A stretch of 64,000 nucleotides of DNA. Origin: JBECKX01 sp964468475 (GTDB lineage Bacteria > Zixibacteria > MSB-5A5 > CAIYYT01). The position numbers and the translations under genes are program-made. The stretch is from positions 151,032 through 215,031 of the forward strand of contig CAYXUL010000001.1 in NCBI GenBank assembly GCA_964468475.1. Reading direction: 5' to 3'. Of the stretch, positions 16,103-26,179 are shown piece by piece. The notes under the pieces are model-generated. The model had not been told where the DNA came from. It saw only the letters and a program-made list of their open reading frames with translations, and did no database searches. Position 1 is the first letter of the stretch. Each line of letters opens with the position of its first letter.

Positions 16103-19100
16103 CTACTGCAATTTCATCATTTTGCGGATTTCTAAATAGTGTGGGGTCTCGAGGCGATAGAAATAAACACCGGAAGATACCTGCCGCCCTGCCTGATCGG
16201 CGCCGTTCCAGATAACATACTTAAAGCCCGGCCCTTCATCCTTATCCACCAGCACTTTGACGGTCTGTCCGAGGATGTTATGGACGGTCAAGCGGACATG
16301 AGTGGCCTCCGGCAGAGTGTAGCTAATTCTGGTATCGGGATTGAAGGGATTCGGATGATTCTGCCACAGCGAGTACCCTTCCGGAAGCGTGGCATCACCC
16401 GAGAAACTTTCTATTACCTGGATCAGCTTGTCCCCGACATCGCTTCCTGCCATACTACTGATAATTTGCCGCAGGCGCTTGAAATTCTCCTGGTGGGCAG
16501 AGAAATCATAATCTACGGAGAGGGTCGGCGACGAATACTGATGTGTACTTCCCCAGTTTGGACCGATTGCCAGAACATCGAGCTCGTCGATAGTCCCATC
16601 ACCGTTAGCATCCGCATAAGTTGCGCGAGGGTCATCCCACAACTCCGCCGGTTTCCCCTCCCAATTAGTGGTGGAGGTTGGGCGTGCCGGCCCCTGCATG
16701 CCGAAAAACACGCCGATAGGCAACACATCAATCTCGTTCACGACACCATCGTTGTTGCAGTCGCCCGGATATACCGCCGGCCCGGTGATGAAAGTAAAGT
16801 CGTAGTCATCTGTCGGTGAACCTTCGCCGACTCCGTTACCGTTACCATCAAGCGTATTACCAACCAGGTCGGCAACGGTCCCACTCACGGTGACATCCAC
16901 GGTGTCAAACGGCGGGAAGTTGGCATCCGGAACAAACTGCCAATGGGTCTTATTGTCGACCGGACCGCCCTCCTGCAGCGTGCCGGCAACCAAGCCAGCC
17001 ATTCTCTCGGAGAATACCTGCACCACGCCCGGCTGATCCGGTGTAGTACTCAGCAGCTCTGAGAAGTCGATATCAATGCGAGTATCGACCATTGCCCCGT
17101 CCGAGCCTGCGACCGGGGTTGTTGACTCCACGAGCGGAGGTTGTCGTTCAACACCGCCCACACCGGTAAGATCCACAGTCTTTTCCGGATCGCGCGGGTC
17201 ATCGGTGGTTATCGTTAGGGTGCCGTCGAAGCGTGCCAGAGCATTTGGGTGAAACTCGACCTTCACCCAGAAAAATTGCCCCGGAATAATCGATGGTGAG
17301 GTGGTAGTCACCGGCACGAATTGACCGGTTGAACTCGCGACATTGAGCACCTTGAGGTTCAAACCGCTAAACAAAGCAGCCGTGTTCTGGACCTTAACCG
17401 AGTCAACCTTAACCGAATCCACTACGACGGTATCGAAGTCTATTGAATTGGGCGTCAGCGCGCAGATCGTCGCTGAACTGGAATAGAAAGGGATCTCCAG
17501 AGTATCCACCGGAAGGTTCGACGGTGGTTTGCCAATGATCCGCAGCAGGTAGTCACCAACGGCCAAATCCGGGGAAAGCTGCAGGGTCACGGAAGTGGTG
17601 TCGAGCGCTTTGATCGGATTGTTGGCGAATGTTGCCTGAACTGACCCACGGCGAGGATTAGCGGGCTCTATCCTTGCGGTAAGGTTAATGTTACGATTGT
17701 ATGCCCCTATCAGCGTGTCCGCCCAGAAGGAGTAAACCTTCATTTGCGGGTCAAGCGAATCTGCACTGATAAAGTTGAGATCAAAACCGCTCACCTGTAT
17801 CGGCTGGGAAGCGGAAACTACCACTCCTTCACCACAATCATTGATACCCATGGCAGTTGGCGTGAATATGCCGGGTTCCTGGTAAGTGTGATTAATCGTC
17901 AGCGCCGGGAAAGTGCTGACGCCCGTACTGCCGTCACCAAAGTCCCATTGAATTGAAGTCAACTGTTGCAGGCTTTGCGCCGTGAACTGCACGGGCAGCG
18001 GCGCGTCTCCCAATTGCGGCGAGACGGTGAAGCTAACGGTCGGTACCTCCTGAACGGAGATTGTCATGCTGTCAATATCTGAGCCACAGAAATTGCTTCG
18101 CTGCAGTACAACATTATAACTGCCGGCAACAGCGAACTCATGCACGGGCTTTGCGGATGTAGAGGTTGTACCATCTCCGAAGTCCCAACGGTCGCTGGAT
18201 GTGGTCAAACTATCTTCGTAGAAAAAGCTTACGGTCAACGGTACGCAACCGCTCTCGATATCGGCGAGCGGAGTCGCATCTGGGGGCGCCGTTACGATGA
18301 TATCGGTAGAATCGGAAGACGTGTCGGTCGGACACACCAGTGTCATCCTGACCCGATAGGTTCCGGCATTCGCATACGAAGTTGTCGCCATCGTCGGCAG
18401 ATCCGGATTGTAAGTAATTGTATCCACTTCCCCGTTGCCATAATCCCAGACTGTGTAGTCGAAGAAACCATCTGACAGGTTTGTGAAGGCGACTATATCT
18501 CCCGTACAAGGCGTCAGCGGCGTATAATCAAAATTCGGGACCAGGTTGCACTCGATGTACTCGTACGGTCCGATGTCGATTGCGGAGCCGGAGGTGCGCG
18601 GATAACCCGCATAGTCTATCGAGACAGATTCGAGCGGCAGTGCGGTACCCTTGTTGATCAGCGCTGAACCAGCCTTGAGCCTGAAATCGCCGTTGGCGGC
18701 ATCTTCAAATTGCGGGTCGACGTTGAAAATATCATTGGACCCAAGAATACAATCGGGCGTCGTCGTAGGCGTGTTGCCGTAGTAGGCGTTCGTGAAGAAG
18801 TTGTAACCATAATTGCTGCCACATTGAATAGCGTAATTTTGATTCGCCGCAAAAATATTGTTTTGCAGCAGCGGCTCAACGAACTGCGCCAAACCGATGG
18901 CGCCACCGACACTCTGAGATACATTCTGATAAAACAGGTTGTTCATGATATTCGAACCACTGTTGTCGGTATACAGGGCTGATCCGGAGAATCCGGAAGT
19001 ATTGCTGCGAAATATGTTATTTTGCACGACCGAGTAAGCCTCAGTGGGTGAGCCGTAATTAAATGAGATTGCGCCGCCGGAAGAGTCCGCCAGATTGTTG

Positions 19101-19708
19101 AGGAACTCGTTGTTAAATATATAGGCGGCTGAAGACGCACAGAATATTGCGCCACCGTCCCGGCTCGCGTGGTTCCCAGAGAAGGAATTGTCGTGGATGT
19201 ACGAAAGTGAATATGACATGTCAATTCCGCCACCGGAGGCACTCGCTCCCGGCGCGTTGTCGAAAATCCTGCAGTCCCTTATCTCCGGAGACGAGTAAAC
19301 ATCGGAGTTGCCCAGAATGCGAATGTTGGAGGGTGAGCCGCGTGTGATCGAGAATCCCTCCAGAACAGTCGTTGCTGTTATTCCTGCCTGAAAGGCAATG
19401 GGAACACCAAGCAGTTGACCATTCAGGGTAGTCGAATCCGCACCGAGCTGGCTGGTGATGTAAACATCGCGATCCACCGAAACACCATCGATGTAGGTGC
19501 CCGGCTTGACCATAATTGTATCGATCGGAACTTTGGTGGATGCTATCGAGACCGCATAGCCGATGTGCTGCACCGGGCTAAGCTGGGTGCCGGAGTTGGC
19601 ATCATTGCCGGTAGTGGCCACCCAGATGGTTCGCGCGGAAACAGCGCTGCTGAGGAATAGCAACGCTGCAACAATACGACCAAGAAAGATTTTCTGACTA
19701 CCGCGCAA
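16103..19708 (-). CDS. Giant secreted beta-helix/PKD protein with dockerin-like module and sorting tail
   Basis: The 1201-residue protein has a signal peptide (1-25), then a right-handed parallel beta-helix region (about 30-390; NNIFRSNTSG and NNLFYQN turns). At least two PKD domains follow (WDFGDGTTSTS, IQWDFGDGSTG; about 400-650), then a choice-of-anchor-like region, an SbsA-type Ig domain near 870, a dockerin-like pair at about 985-1060 (GDCNNDGVVNEIDV and DANGDGTIDELDV), and a sorting tail from about 1109 (WQNHPNPFNPDTRI). It is probably a cell-surface adhesin or matrix protein. The start overlaps the cohesin lipoprotein by 11 bases. No catalytic motif was recognised. Confidence 0.85.
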   Translation of the reverse strand: MRGSQKIFLGRIVAALLFLSSAVSARTIWVATTGNDANSGTQLSPVQHIGYAVSIASTKVPIDTIMVKPGTYIDGVSVDRDVYITSQLGADSTTLNGQLLGVPIAFQAGITATTVLEGFSITRGSPSNIRILGNSDVYSSPEIRDCRIFDNAPGASASGGGIDMSYSLSYIHDNSFSGNHASRDGGAIFCASSAAYIFNNEFLNNLADSSGGAISFNYGSPTEAYSVVQNNIFRSNTSGFSGSALYTDNSGSNIMNNLFYQNVSQSVGGAIGLAQFVEPLLQNNIFAANQNYAIQCGSNYGYNFFTNAYYGNTPTTTPDCILGSNDIFNVDPQFEDAANGDFRLKAGSALINKGTALPLESVSIDYAGYPRTSGSAIDIGPYEYIECNLVPNFDYTPLTPCTGDIVAFTNLSDGFFDYTVWDYGNGEVDTITYNPDLPTMATTSYANAGTYRVRMTLVCPTDTSSDSTDIIVTAPPDATPLADIESGCVPLTVSFFYEDSLTTSSDRWDFGDGTTSTSAKPVHEFAVAGSYNVVLQRSNFCGSDIDSMTISVQEVPTVSFTVSPQLGDAPLPVQFTAQSLQQLTSIQWDFGDGSTGVSTFPALTINHTYQEPGIFTPTAMGINDCGEGVVVSASQPIQVSGFDLNFISADSLDPQMKVYSFWADTLIGAYNRNINLTARIEPANPRRGSVQATFANNPIKALDTTSVTLQLSPDLAVGDYLLRIIGKPPSNLPVDTLEIPFYSSSATICALTPNSIDFDTVVVDSVKVDSVKVQNTAALFSGLNLKVLNVASSTGQFVPVTTTSPSIIPGQFFWVKVEFHPNALARFDGTLTITTDDPRDPEKTVDLTGVGGVERQPPLVESTTPVAGSDGAMVDTRIDIDFSELLSTTPDQPGVVQVFSERMAGLVAGTLQEGGPVDNKTHWQFVPDANFPPFDTVDVTVSGTVADLVGNTLDGNGNGVGEGSPTDDYDFTFITGPAVYPGDCNNDGVVNEIDVLPIGVFFGMQGPARPTSTTNWEGKPAELWDDPRATYADANGDGTIDELDVLAIGPNWGSTHQYSSPTLSVDYDFSAHQENFKRLRQIISSMAGSDVGDKLIQVIESFSGDATLPEGYSLWQNHPNPFNPDTRISYTLPEATHVRLTVHNILGQTVKVLVDKDEGPGFKYVIWNGADQAGRQVSSGVYFYRLETPHYLEIRKMMKLQ

Positions 19709-20519
19709 CGGCTTCTACCTCCCCGTTCTCGATGTAAAGCTGCCCGGCAGCCGGCAAATGATTTCCCTGCCAGTCAACGAGTTGAATTGTGTCGGGGTTG
19801 ATCGTAATGTCGGTAGTACCCGAAGCTGTACCGGGTAACAAATCAAATGTTGCAACTATCCCGCCGCCGTCCACGCCTTGCTGTGTTTGGTTCCCCTGAA
19901 TCGTCAAGCCGACGGCAACATAATTTCCCTCGTTCCGGGAAAAGAATATCGTCTGATTTTGCCCGAAAATTGAACCTTCAGTCACGTTTCCAACCTTCAC
20001 AATTGTCGAATCAAATTCGATGCGAAAACTCGCCCCAAACAGCGCATTTACATTGTGGATTTCCACTCTCAGCTGATTCGTTTCCGAAGTGCTGGTCAAT
20101 TGCTGGTAAAGTGGCGTCACCCGAATCATCGGCACCTGTGGCTCTAACTTGATATTAACTGTTGCTGAGCCGACCGGGGCGATCTGCGTTACTTCGCTGC
20201 CCTGATACAACACAGTGCCCTCGATATCCATCGCCATCATCGTAAAGGTCAAATCCTGCCCGGTGGGAACCTCGACCTCAAATGTGGCAATGCCATCCAC
20301 GAAAACTGTGTCTTTAACAATATCTTCAATACCGTCGCCGGTGATAGTCAGCCTTACATTCGTTACACTGCTGCCGAGATCTGCCTGCTTCAAAACTGCC
20401 TGCACCGTAAGTTGATTGTTCTGCCCCGTCGGCGAGTCGCTCAGAGAGCAGGAAGAGAGCAGCAATGCTGCTGCGAGCAAAGTTGCAGCAGTGACCAGGC
20501 GCGAGATTCTTAGAACCAT
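19698..20519 (-). CDS. Cohesin-domain lipoprotein
   Basis: A signal peptide with lipobox (LLLSSCSLSD, Cys at about 24) predicts lipidation. Residues about 30-125 form a small beta domain. Residues about 128-270 look like a cohesin: VEIHNVNALFGASFRIEFD followed by a GNVTEGSIF turn, NQTIFFSRN, and GGGIVATFDLLPG near the end. Cohesins bind dockerins, and the next gene carries a dockerin-like module. It overlaps its neighbours by 10 and 11 bases, so stoichiometric expression is likely. The cohesin call rests on pattern recognition, not a profile search. Confidence 0.78.
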   Translation of the reverse strand: MVLRISRLVTAATLLAAALLLSSCSLSDSPTGQNNQLTVQAVLKQADLGSSVTNVRLTITGDGIEDIVKDTVFVDGIATFEVEVPTGQDLTFTMMAMDIEGTVLYQGSEVTQIAPVGSATVNIKLEPQVPMIRVTPLYQQLTSTSETNQLRVEIHNVNALFGASFRIEFDSTIVKVGNVTEGSIFGQNQTIFFSRNEGNYVAVGLTIQGNQTQQGVDGGGIVATFDLLPGTASGTTDITINPDTIQLVDWQGNHLPAAGQLYIENGEVEAVAR

Positions 20520-21667
20520 GCGCGTCCTCCCACTGCGACCTCCGCACCGGACACCTTGATCTCTCCATCCGGATCGTTCTTATCGGCCGTACCGGTGCTG
20601 ATAACAATTCTGCCATAGATGCTGTAGTTCTTGGAAGGAGCGCGGTATTCGGCCCCACCACCGAAGCTCACAATTGATGACTTACCGAAATAGTCGGGTG
20701 CGTCGACGGCAAGATCATTGGCACTGAGATAACGATAACCCAGCATGAGATTGCCGATTACATCCTCAGTCAGAGAATACCCTACCGTGCCGCTTACAAC
20801 ACTCTTGTTGTTATTGGAATTGTTTGACTCGCTGTTAAGTGAACTTCCAAACTGCAGCGAGTTCTTATTGCGGAATATCTGGGCGATGGTCAGAGTGGCT
20901 TTTACTTTCTCCACCTTATAGATTCCACGCGCGACCGCGGCTACGACGGCGCCGTTCTTGAACACCTCGGTACCACCAATCTTATCGGCGAAGAAATTGC
21001 GGTAGGACAAGTCAACGTCAAGCGAGGCCTGCTTGGAGAGCGCCGTGCCGGAGACCTGGAATGTCAGCTCATCGCCCGGATTGTAGTCGGCACCATCCTT
21101 GAAATAAGAGTACGATCCCCTCAGGTTGTAGGTAACCGATGCGCCGTACAGAAACCAGTCTGCATACTGGTTGGCGCCACCAACCTGCGCAACCACTCCG
21201 AACCCTTCTCCGACCCGTTTCACGGGGATGTTGAGGTAATCGTCGGCGATCAGCTGCGTCACTTGGACTTCAAGGGAGTCATATCCGGTCTTACCGGTGG
21301 GCAGCACCAGGCCGAACGACGCGAAGGCATGGCCATTGGCAAATGCTCGAAACACGCGCGCCTGGGTGTCCGTGAGAGTGGAGATTGTCTGATTCAGCGC
21401 GACTTTGTCGTCCACATTGGTGTGCGAGAAGGCACTACTGAGGTGAAGCTGCCAGTCATTGGCAATCGGCACGTAGACCCGGAAGGGAACAGCCGACTGC
21501 GACAGGCTGGTCTCCACACCGCCCTGCTTCAGTTTCCAACCCTGGTAGATAATTTCTGCAGATACGCTGTTGCGCTGGCTGTAGACGATCTGACCCTGTG
21601 CGGCTACTGCCAGCAGGAGCGTCAGTGCAATTGAAAAAATGAAAGCTGTCCGATAGCTAATCTTCAT
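20510..21667 (-). CDS. Predicted outer-membrane barrel protein
   Basis: After a cleavable signal (1-26, ending AAQGQ) the 385-residue product consists of amphipathic strands with aromatic girdles (VTYNLRGSYSYF, DVDLSYRNFFA, NLMLGYRYLSA) and ends GGRAWF with the terminal Phe expected of a barrel. GLVLPTGKTGYD resembles outer-membrane transporters of hydrophobic compounds. Placed between the CsgG-like proteins and the cohesin lipoprotein, it may export or anchor the surface partners. Specific function unknown. Confidence 0.72.
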   Translation of the reverse strand: MKISYRTAFIFSIALTLLLAVAAQGQIVYSQRNSVSAEIIYQGWKLKQGGVETSLSQSAVPFRVYVPIANDWQLHLSSAFSHTNVDDKVALNQTISTLTDTQARVFRAFANGHAFASFGLVLPTGKTGYDSLEVQVTQLIADDYLNIPVKRVGEGFGVVAQVGGANQYADWFLYGASVTYNLRGSYSYFKDGADYNPGDELTFQVSGTALSKQASLDVDLSYRNFFADKIGGTEVFKNGAVVAAVARGIYKVEKVKATLTIAQIFRNKNSLQFGSSLNSESNNSNNNKSVVSGTVGYSLTEDVIGNLMLGYRYLSANDLAVDAPDYFGKSSIVSFGGGAEYRAPSKNYSIYGRIVISTGTADKNDPDGEIKVSGAEVAVGGRAWF

Positions 21668-21710
21668 AATCCTCTACTTCGCTGCAACTCCGTCGCGATT
21701 TTCCACTGCC

Positions 21711-23024
21711 TTAGTCTGCGCTTCCCGTAACCGTCACGGTTGCGCTGCCACGTTGCGGGGTAGGCTGGGGATTTTCATCTGTCGAGGGTGCACCCTCGGT
21801 GGAACCCTGCAGCCTTTGCATGATATCTCCCTGGCTGATCACCGCCTGCGACTCCGGTTTAACATCAAGCTGCACCATTTCAGCGAGCGCCGTTACCGGA
21901 CGAGGCGCTCCTTCAAATTTCGAAAGGCCGCTGTAATCCTGCGCCGCCTGAGTGGCGAGCCCGAAATTGGGATCGTCCCTCACCGCCTCTTTGAATTCCG
22001 CCTCTGCGAGCTGATACATGCCCCGGTCGGCATAGTCGAGCCCGCGTGAATAGGCGATCAGCGCGAGAACCGATTCGGTCTGAGACTTGTCGATCGCAGC
22101 TTTGATCTCCGGGGTTATCTTATATCCAAGTTTTTCGATTATATCGAATGTCAGCTTCTTCTGCAGTCCAAAGATGTCCGAGACTTTACCTTCTTGTTTC
22201 TGAGGATATTGTGCCAGCGCGGGGCCAACAGCCACGATTCCGGCGTCGATCTGAAGTTCATTCTTGCCCGGCTCGTCAATCTGTCCTGTGATCACTTTCG
22301 AGGCCCCCACGATCTTGCCGACGCGGGGTGAGTTGTATTGGTCCGCAAGCTGGGACTGGCTCAGCTTTAGCTCCTGCTGCAGCTGGGAAATCTCCAGCCT
22401 TTCGACCAGAGTCAAACCGGGAACATGAGAGAGATCATTATAGATTAGCTCAGCAATTCCGCGTCCAAGAGGCTTGTATTGATCGGAAAGTTTGCTGGCA
22501 TCGAAGCGCACAACCGCCACCGTGTTCTTCGGAATAGTCGAAGCATCGATCTTGCTTTCATTCGCTATCGCATTAGCCACAATCTTTTGCAGATGCTGAT
22601 CCTCCAGCCAGTGGAGCCGATAGCGGATTTCAGGCGCGAGGCTCTTGTCAGGATTGAGCGACAGGTAGCTGCGGTAAAGCGCCAGAGCAGCCTCAGTCTG
22701 CCCGCGCTCCTCATGAATCATTCCTCGATAAAGGATCGATTGCGGGTTGTTCGGTTCGAAGCGATCCGCCTGATCAAAGGCTTCCAGGGCTTCATCATAC
22801 CTTTGTAAATGGAAATAAGCGACTCCCAGGTTTCGCCAGAGGCGTGCACTTTGCGGGCTGCGTGCCAGTTCCCCCTGGTAATGGGAGATAGCCTGTTCAT
22901 AATCGCCCTTCGCCAGCAGGCTGTCGCCGCCACTTCCCGTAGCGGCGCAACCGGCCAGAACGGCTGTTGCCATAGCGATTAAGGACAGGCTGACTATGAG
23001 TTCTCGGAAATCATGCCAGCGCAT
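21711..23024 (-). CDS. TPR lipoprotein with CsgG-like domain
   Basis: A lipobox (AVLAGCAATG, Cys at about 25) heads the 437-residue protein. Tetratricopeptide repeats fill residues about 38-130 (AISHYQGELARSPQSARLWR, NLGVAYFHLQRYDEALEAF). A CsgG/FlgO-like region follows (about 165-310): TVAVVRFDASKLSDQYKPLG, then ELIYNDLSHVPGLTLVERLE, and VGASKVITGQIDE. A further TPR lies near 335 and a low-complexity Pro/Thr tail ends it. CsgG forms the curli export pore, but TPR-fused relatives in this phylum are uncharacterised. Confidence 0.82.
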   Translation of the reverse strand: MRWHDFRELIVSLSLIAMATAVLAGCAATGSGGDSLLAKGDYEQAISHYQGELARSPQSARLWRNLGVAYFHLQRYDEALEAFDQADRFEPNNPQSILYRGMIHEERGQTEAALALYRSYLSLNPDKSLAPEIRYRLHWLEDQHLQKIVANAIANESKIDASTIPKNTVAVVRFDASKLSDQYKPLGRGIAELIYNDLSHVPGLTLVERLEISQLQQELKLSQSQLADQYNSPRVGKIVGASKVITGQIDEPGKNELQIDAGIVAVGPALAQYPQKQEGKVSDIFGLQKKLTFDIIEKLGYKITPEIKAAIDKSQTESVLALIAYSRGLDYADRGMYQLAEAEFKEAVRDDPNFGLATQAAQDYSGLSKFEGAPRPVTALAEMVQLDVKPESQAVISQGDIMQRLQGSTEGAPSTDENPQPTPQRGSATVTVTGSAD

Positions 23025-23106
23025 ATAGCAATTGACTCTCTAATGACTCCTGTAAGTTTTTCAAATCCTCTGGAGCGATTGCTTTACGGCATTCGCTCCG
23101 CTTCGC

Positions 23107-24114
23107 TTACTCGCCTGCAGCTTTCATTTCTAATTCTACACGTTGTTGACGATCTGACGCAAGCACAAAATCGGGTGAAATATCGAGAGCCTGTGCGTAA
23201 AATTGCTCCGCCTTGTTGTAGTTGCCCTCTTCTTCCTGGGCAAATCCCTGAGAATAAGCCAGCAACGCAGCCAGATTTACGTTCGGAACCTTGGCTTTGG
23301 CTTCGTCGATCGCCTTCGCTTCGACCTTGAAATATGCCATTATCGAATCAGCCAATTCCATTGAAAGGTCGCCGATCTTGCTGTCTTTTCCTTCAACACT
23401 GAAAGTTTTCTTCGGGAGGGTGGTCTCGGTATCAATGACCCGGGCCATAATCCTGACCTTGTCCTTTTGCATCTTCATGAACGTCCCGAAAATAAAATTC
23501 GATGCGCCAATGACTTTGCCGGTCTGAATTTTGTAGTTTTCGTCGGTCATTCCCTTCTGCGAATTCTCTATCTCCTGCTTGAGATAATTGAAATGCGAGC
23601 GCGAAGGGACATACACCAAACCTGACGAGATCAGGTTGTAGCGCACCAGCTCAGAAATTCCCAGCCCTGCCGTCTTGTACTTATCGGCATCGACTATGGA
23701 GCCATTGTCAAACTCGACCACTGCCACGGTCAGCATCTTCTTGAATTGACCCGGTTTGAAGCCGGTGTCATTGACAAATTTCGCCCATGCTTTCGACACC
23801 AAGGCCGGTTCGTCGCCGGTATCGAAATTGGTATTAGGGTCCAGCTTGACCAGCGCCGCAAAATAGCTTTGTGCCTGATCCGGCTGTTTGTTCTGAGCGC
23901 AGGCGCGTGACAGCCAACGCAGAACGCCCGCGCTGTCTGCTGCAGACAATCCCTGCTTGTCAAGCATATCACTTGCCTTCATGACCACGTCAGCAAACTG
24001 CCCACGGCGGTAAAGCGTGCCCAACTCATCTATCTGACTTCCCGAGTCTGCCCAGACGAGCGTGAAGGGGATAACCAGCAAAAGCGCTATTAGTATTCCG
24101 TTAATGCGTTTCAT
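23107..24114 (-). CDS. Periplasmic TPR protein with CsgG-like domain
   Basis: The 335-residue product has a plain signal peptide (1-22) rather than a lipobox. TPR-like helices occupy residues 25-100. A CsgG/FlgO-like domain follows (about 125-260), with LTVAVVEFDNGSIVDADKYK, then LGISELVRYNLISSGLVYVP, and GASNFIFGTFMKM. A last TPR sits near 300 (NYNKAEQFYAQALDISPDF). It shares the architecture of the next gene, which suggests duplication followed by a split into soluble and lipidated forms. Confidence 0.8.
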   Translation of the reverse strand: MKRINGILIALLLVIPFTLVWADSGSQIDELGTLYRRGQFADVVMKASDMLDKQGLSAADSAGVLRWLSRACAQNKQPDQAQSYFAALVKLDPNTNFDTGDEPALVSKAWAKFVNDTGFKPGQFKKMLTVAVVEFDNGSIVDADKYKTAGLGISELVRYNLISSGLVYVPSRSHFNYLKQEIENSQKGMTDENYKIQTGKVIGASNFIFGTFMKMQKDKVRIMARVIDTETTLPKKTFSVEGKDSKIGDLSMELADSIMAYFKVEAKAIDEAKAKVPNVNLAALLAYSQGFAQEEEGNYNKAEQFYAQALDISPDFVLASDRQQRVELEMKAAGE

Positions 24115-24166
24115 GGCGTTTTTCCTTTCACAAAACTAACGGTTTAATATTTCCACTCAACATAAA

Positions 24167-26161
24167 TTACTTCTTTCGCAGCTTGAATTCGACAGTCTTT
24201 GCGCTGCTGATGTCGACGTACTGCGGTCCGCCCATAGTCTCATAATCGGGATGTTCGATCCAGATTTTATGCATTCCGTTCATTACATCCTGCCGAAACG
24301 GGGTGTCTCCGTCCTTGATTTTGACATTGTCGATGTACACCTGGGCCGGAACAAAATCATCTGGATTCGCCGGGACCAGCGATGTCACAGTCAGGCGGCT
24401 CTGTTTGTTGTTCGGCTTAAACGTCGCATTGACTGTATTGCCGCTCACTGAGACACGTTCGGTTAGACGTCCGACATCGGTAATAATACCGACTTCGTGG
24501 CTGCCTTCTTTAAGATCGTTAAAATTCACTGGCGTACCCTCATATTGTACGCTCTTACCGTCGAAATACACCTTAACTGGTTCAAATATCTTGTAATCCT
24601 CGACACTAACCGTAATCTCGCCGGTAGCCGGCGCTTCGGCGCTCGATAGCGTAAACGATTGCGATACAACGTCTTTATCTACTTTGACGCTCTGATTTAT
24701 CGGCTTGGCGCCTTTGCCGGAAACATCGATCGTGTACTCACCCGGCTTCAACCCGGAGAAATTCAATTGTCCGCCGGTGAAGTCCTTGCTTTGTCCGTTA
24801 ATCGACACTGTAACCGGCGCGAAATCCTTATAATTCGCAATCGATACTGCAATCCCACCCGGAACCGCCTGCTGCTCCTTGACAACTTGACCCCACAGTT
24901 GCACTACCGCCGGGGGAAAACGGTCATCAAACGTAAGATCAGGATTGGAAGAGTACAGCTTCTTTAGCTCCGTCTGCGCTTCTTCAAAGTTACCTTCCAA
25001 CAGCTGCGCCGCTGCCTGAAACTGCGCGATCTCGAGCCGATCCTGATCGCTGGCTGATGCCGAGGTCTGTAAGTTTTGTAGCATAGGCAGCGCCTTGGAG
25101 TAATCTTCACTATTCACGTAACCAATCGCGACCTTGAGCGAGTCTGCAAAGGTCGTCGCCTCCACCGAGCCTTTTCCTCCGCCGGGACGTACTACCAGCC
25201 ACAACACCACCGCAATCACGACCAGCGCAACGGCGGCCAGACCAATCTTCTTCCACATGCCGCCACCGCCGATTGAAGGCGGCTCAACAACCAGCTCCGT
25301 CTTTTCCAGCTCCGGCATGACCTGCTTGACCGTCTTCTCGCCCGACAGATCGATACTAGCCAATGCATCGTTCATATCGGCAGCGGACTGAAATCGTCTG
25401 GCCGGATCTTTCTGCAACGCTTTGAGAATTAGCGACTCCGCCCCGGGATCGACATCGCTGCGGAATGTACGCGGCGACGGCGGTGTCTTTTCGAGATGAC
25501 CGGTCATTATTTCATATTCTGAATCCGCCGCGAACGGTGTATGCCCTGTCAAAACCTGATAGAGAGTGATCCCCACAGAGTAGAGATCCGAACGATTATC
25601 GATCTTTTCGCGCTTGCCGCGAATCTGCTCAGGTGACATGTACAACAGCGAACCGGCGCCGGTGCCGGTGCGTGTCAGCTTGGCGCCATCGGTTACCATC
25701 GCAATGCCGAAATCGGTGATCTTGACGGTACCATTACTGGTGATCATGATATTCGAAGGTTTGATGTCGCGATGGATTATTCCGTGATCATGGGCGTAAC
25801 CTATACCGCTCAGTAGCTGCCGGAAAATCGGAGCAGCCTCAGCGATGCTAAGATATTTCCTTTCGCGCAATATCGCATCGAGATTGGTGCCATCGATGTA
25901 TTCCATCACGATGAAGGTGACATCGTCGATTTTATCGTAGTCGGAAACTCGAACGATGTTCTGGTGCTCAAGCTGGCCCAGGGCGAGGGCTTCCCGCTCA
26001 AAGTAGGCGGAGAGCATTTCGTCCTTGGCTACTTGCGGATGAAGCACCTTTAGGGCGAATTGCTTTCGTAGTTTGACGTGTCGTGCGAGAAAAACCGAAC
26101 CGAATCCCCCTTCACCGATCTTCTTAATGATCTCGTATTTACCAATCTTTTCTAATTCCAT
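24167..26161 (-). CDS. Transmembrane Ser/Thr protein kinase with PEGA-type C-terminus
   Basis: A Hanks-type kinase fills residues 8-270: glycine loop GEGGFG, Lys38, catalytic HRDIKPSN at 130-137 and DFG at 150, all intact. A membrane helix follows (about 306-325), then a TPR-like segment and at least three PEGA-like beta domains (SIANYKDFAPVTVSINGQS, SVEDYKIFEPVKVYFDG, ending PQYVDISSAKTVEFKLRKK) on the far side. The ATG at 26161 is preferred to a TTG at 26179. It heads the minus-strand locus and could sense or regulate the surface machinery. Confidence 0.9.
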   Translation of the reverse strand: MELEKIGKYEIIKKIGEGGFGSVFLARHVKLRKQFALKVLHPQVAKDEMLSAYFEREALALGQLEHQNIVRVSDYDKIDDVTFIVMEYIDGTNLDAILRERKYLSIAEAAPIFRQLLSGIGYAHDHGIIHRDIKPSNIMITSNGTVKITDFGIAMVTDGAKLTRTGTGAGSLLYMSPEQIRGKREKIDNRSDLYSVGITLYQVLTGHTPFAADSEYEIMTGHLEKTPPSPRTFRSDVDPGAESLILKALQKDPARRFQSAADMNDALASIDLSGEKTVKQVMPELEKTELVVEPPSIGGGGMWKKIGLAAVALVVIAVVLWLVVRPGGGKGSVEATTFADSLKVAIGYVNSEDYSKALPMLQNLQTSASASDQDRLEIAQFQAAAQLLEGNFEEAQTELKKLYSSNPDLTFDDRFPPAVVQLWGQVVKEQQAVPGGIAVSIANYKDFAPVTVSINGQSKDFTGGQLNFSGLKPGEYTIDVSGKGAKPINQSVKVDKDVVSQSFTLSSAEAPATGEITVSVEDYKIFEPVKVYFDGKSVQYEGTPVNFNDLKEGSHEVGIITDVGRLTERVSVSGNTVNATFKPNNKQSRLTVTSLVPANPDDFVPAQVYIDNVKIKDGDTPFRQDVMNGMHKIWIEHPDYETMGGPQYVDISSAKTVEFKLRKK

Positions 26162-26179
26162 AGTCTCAGCCGGGTACAA

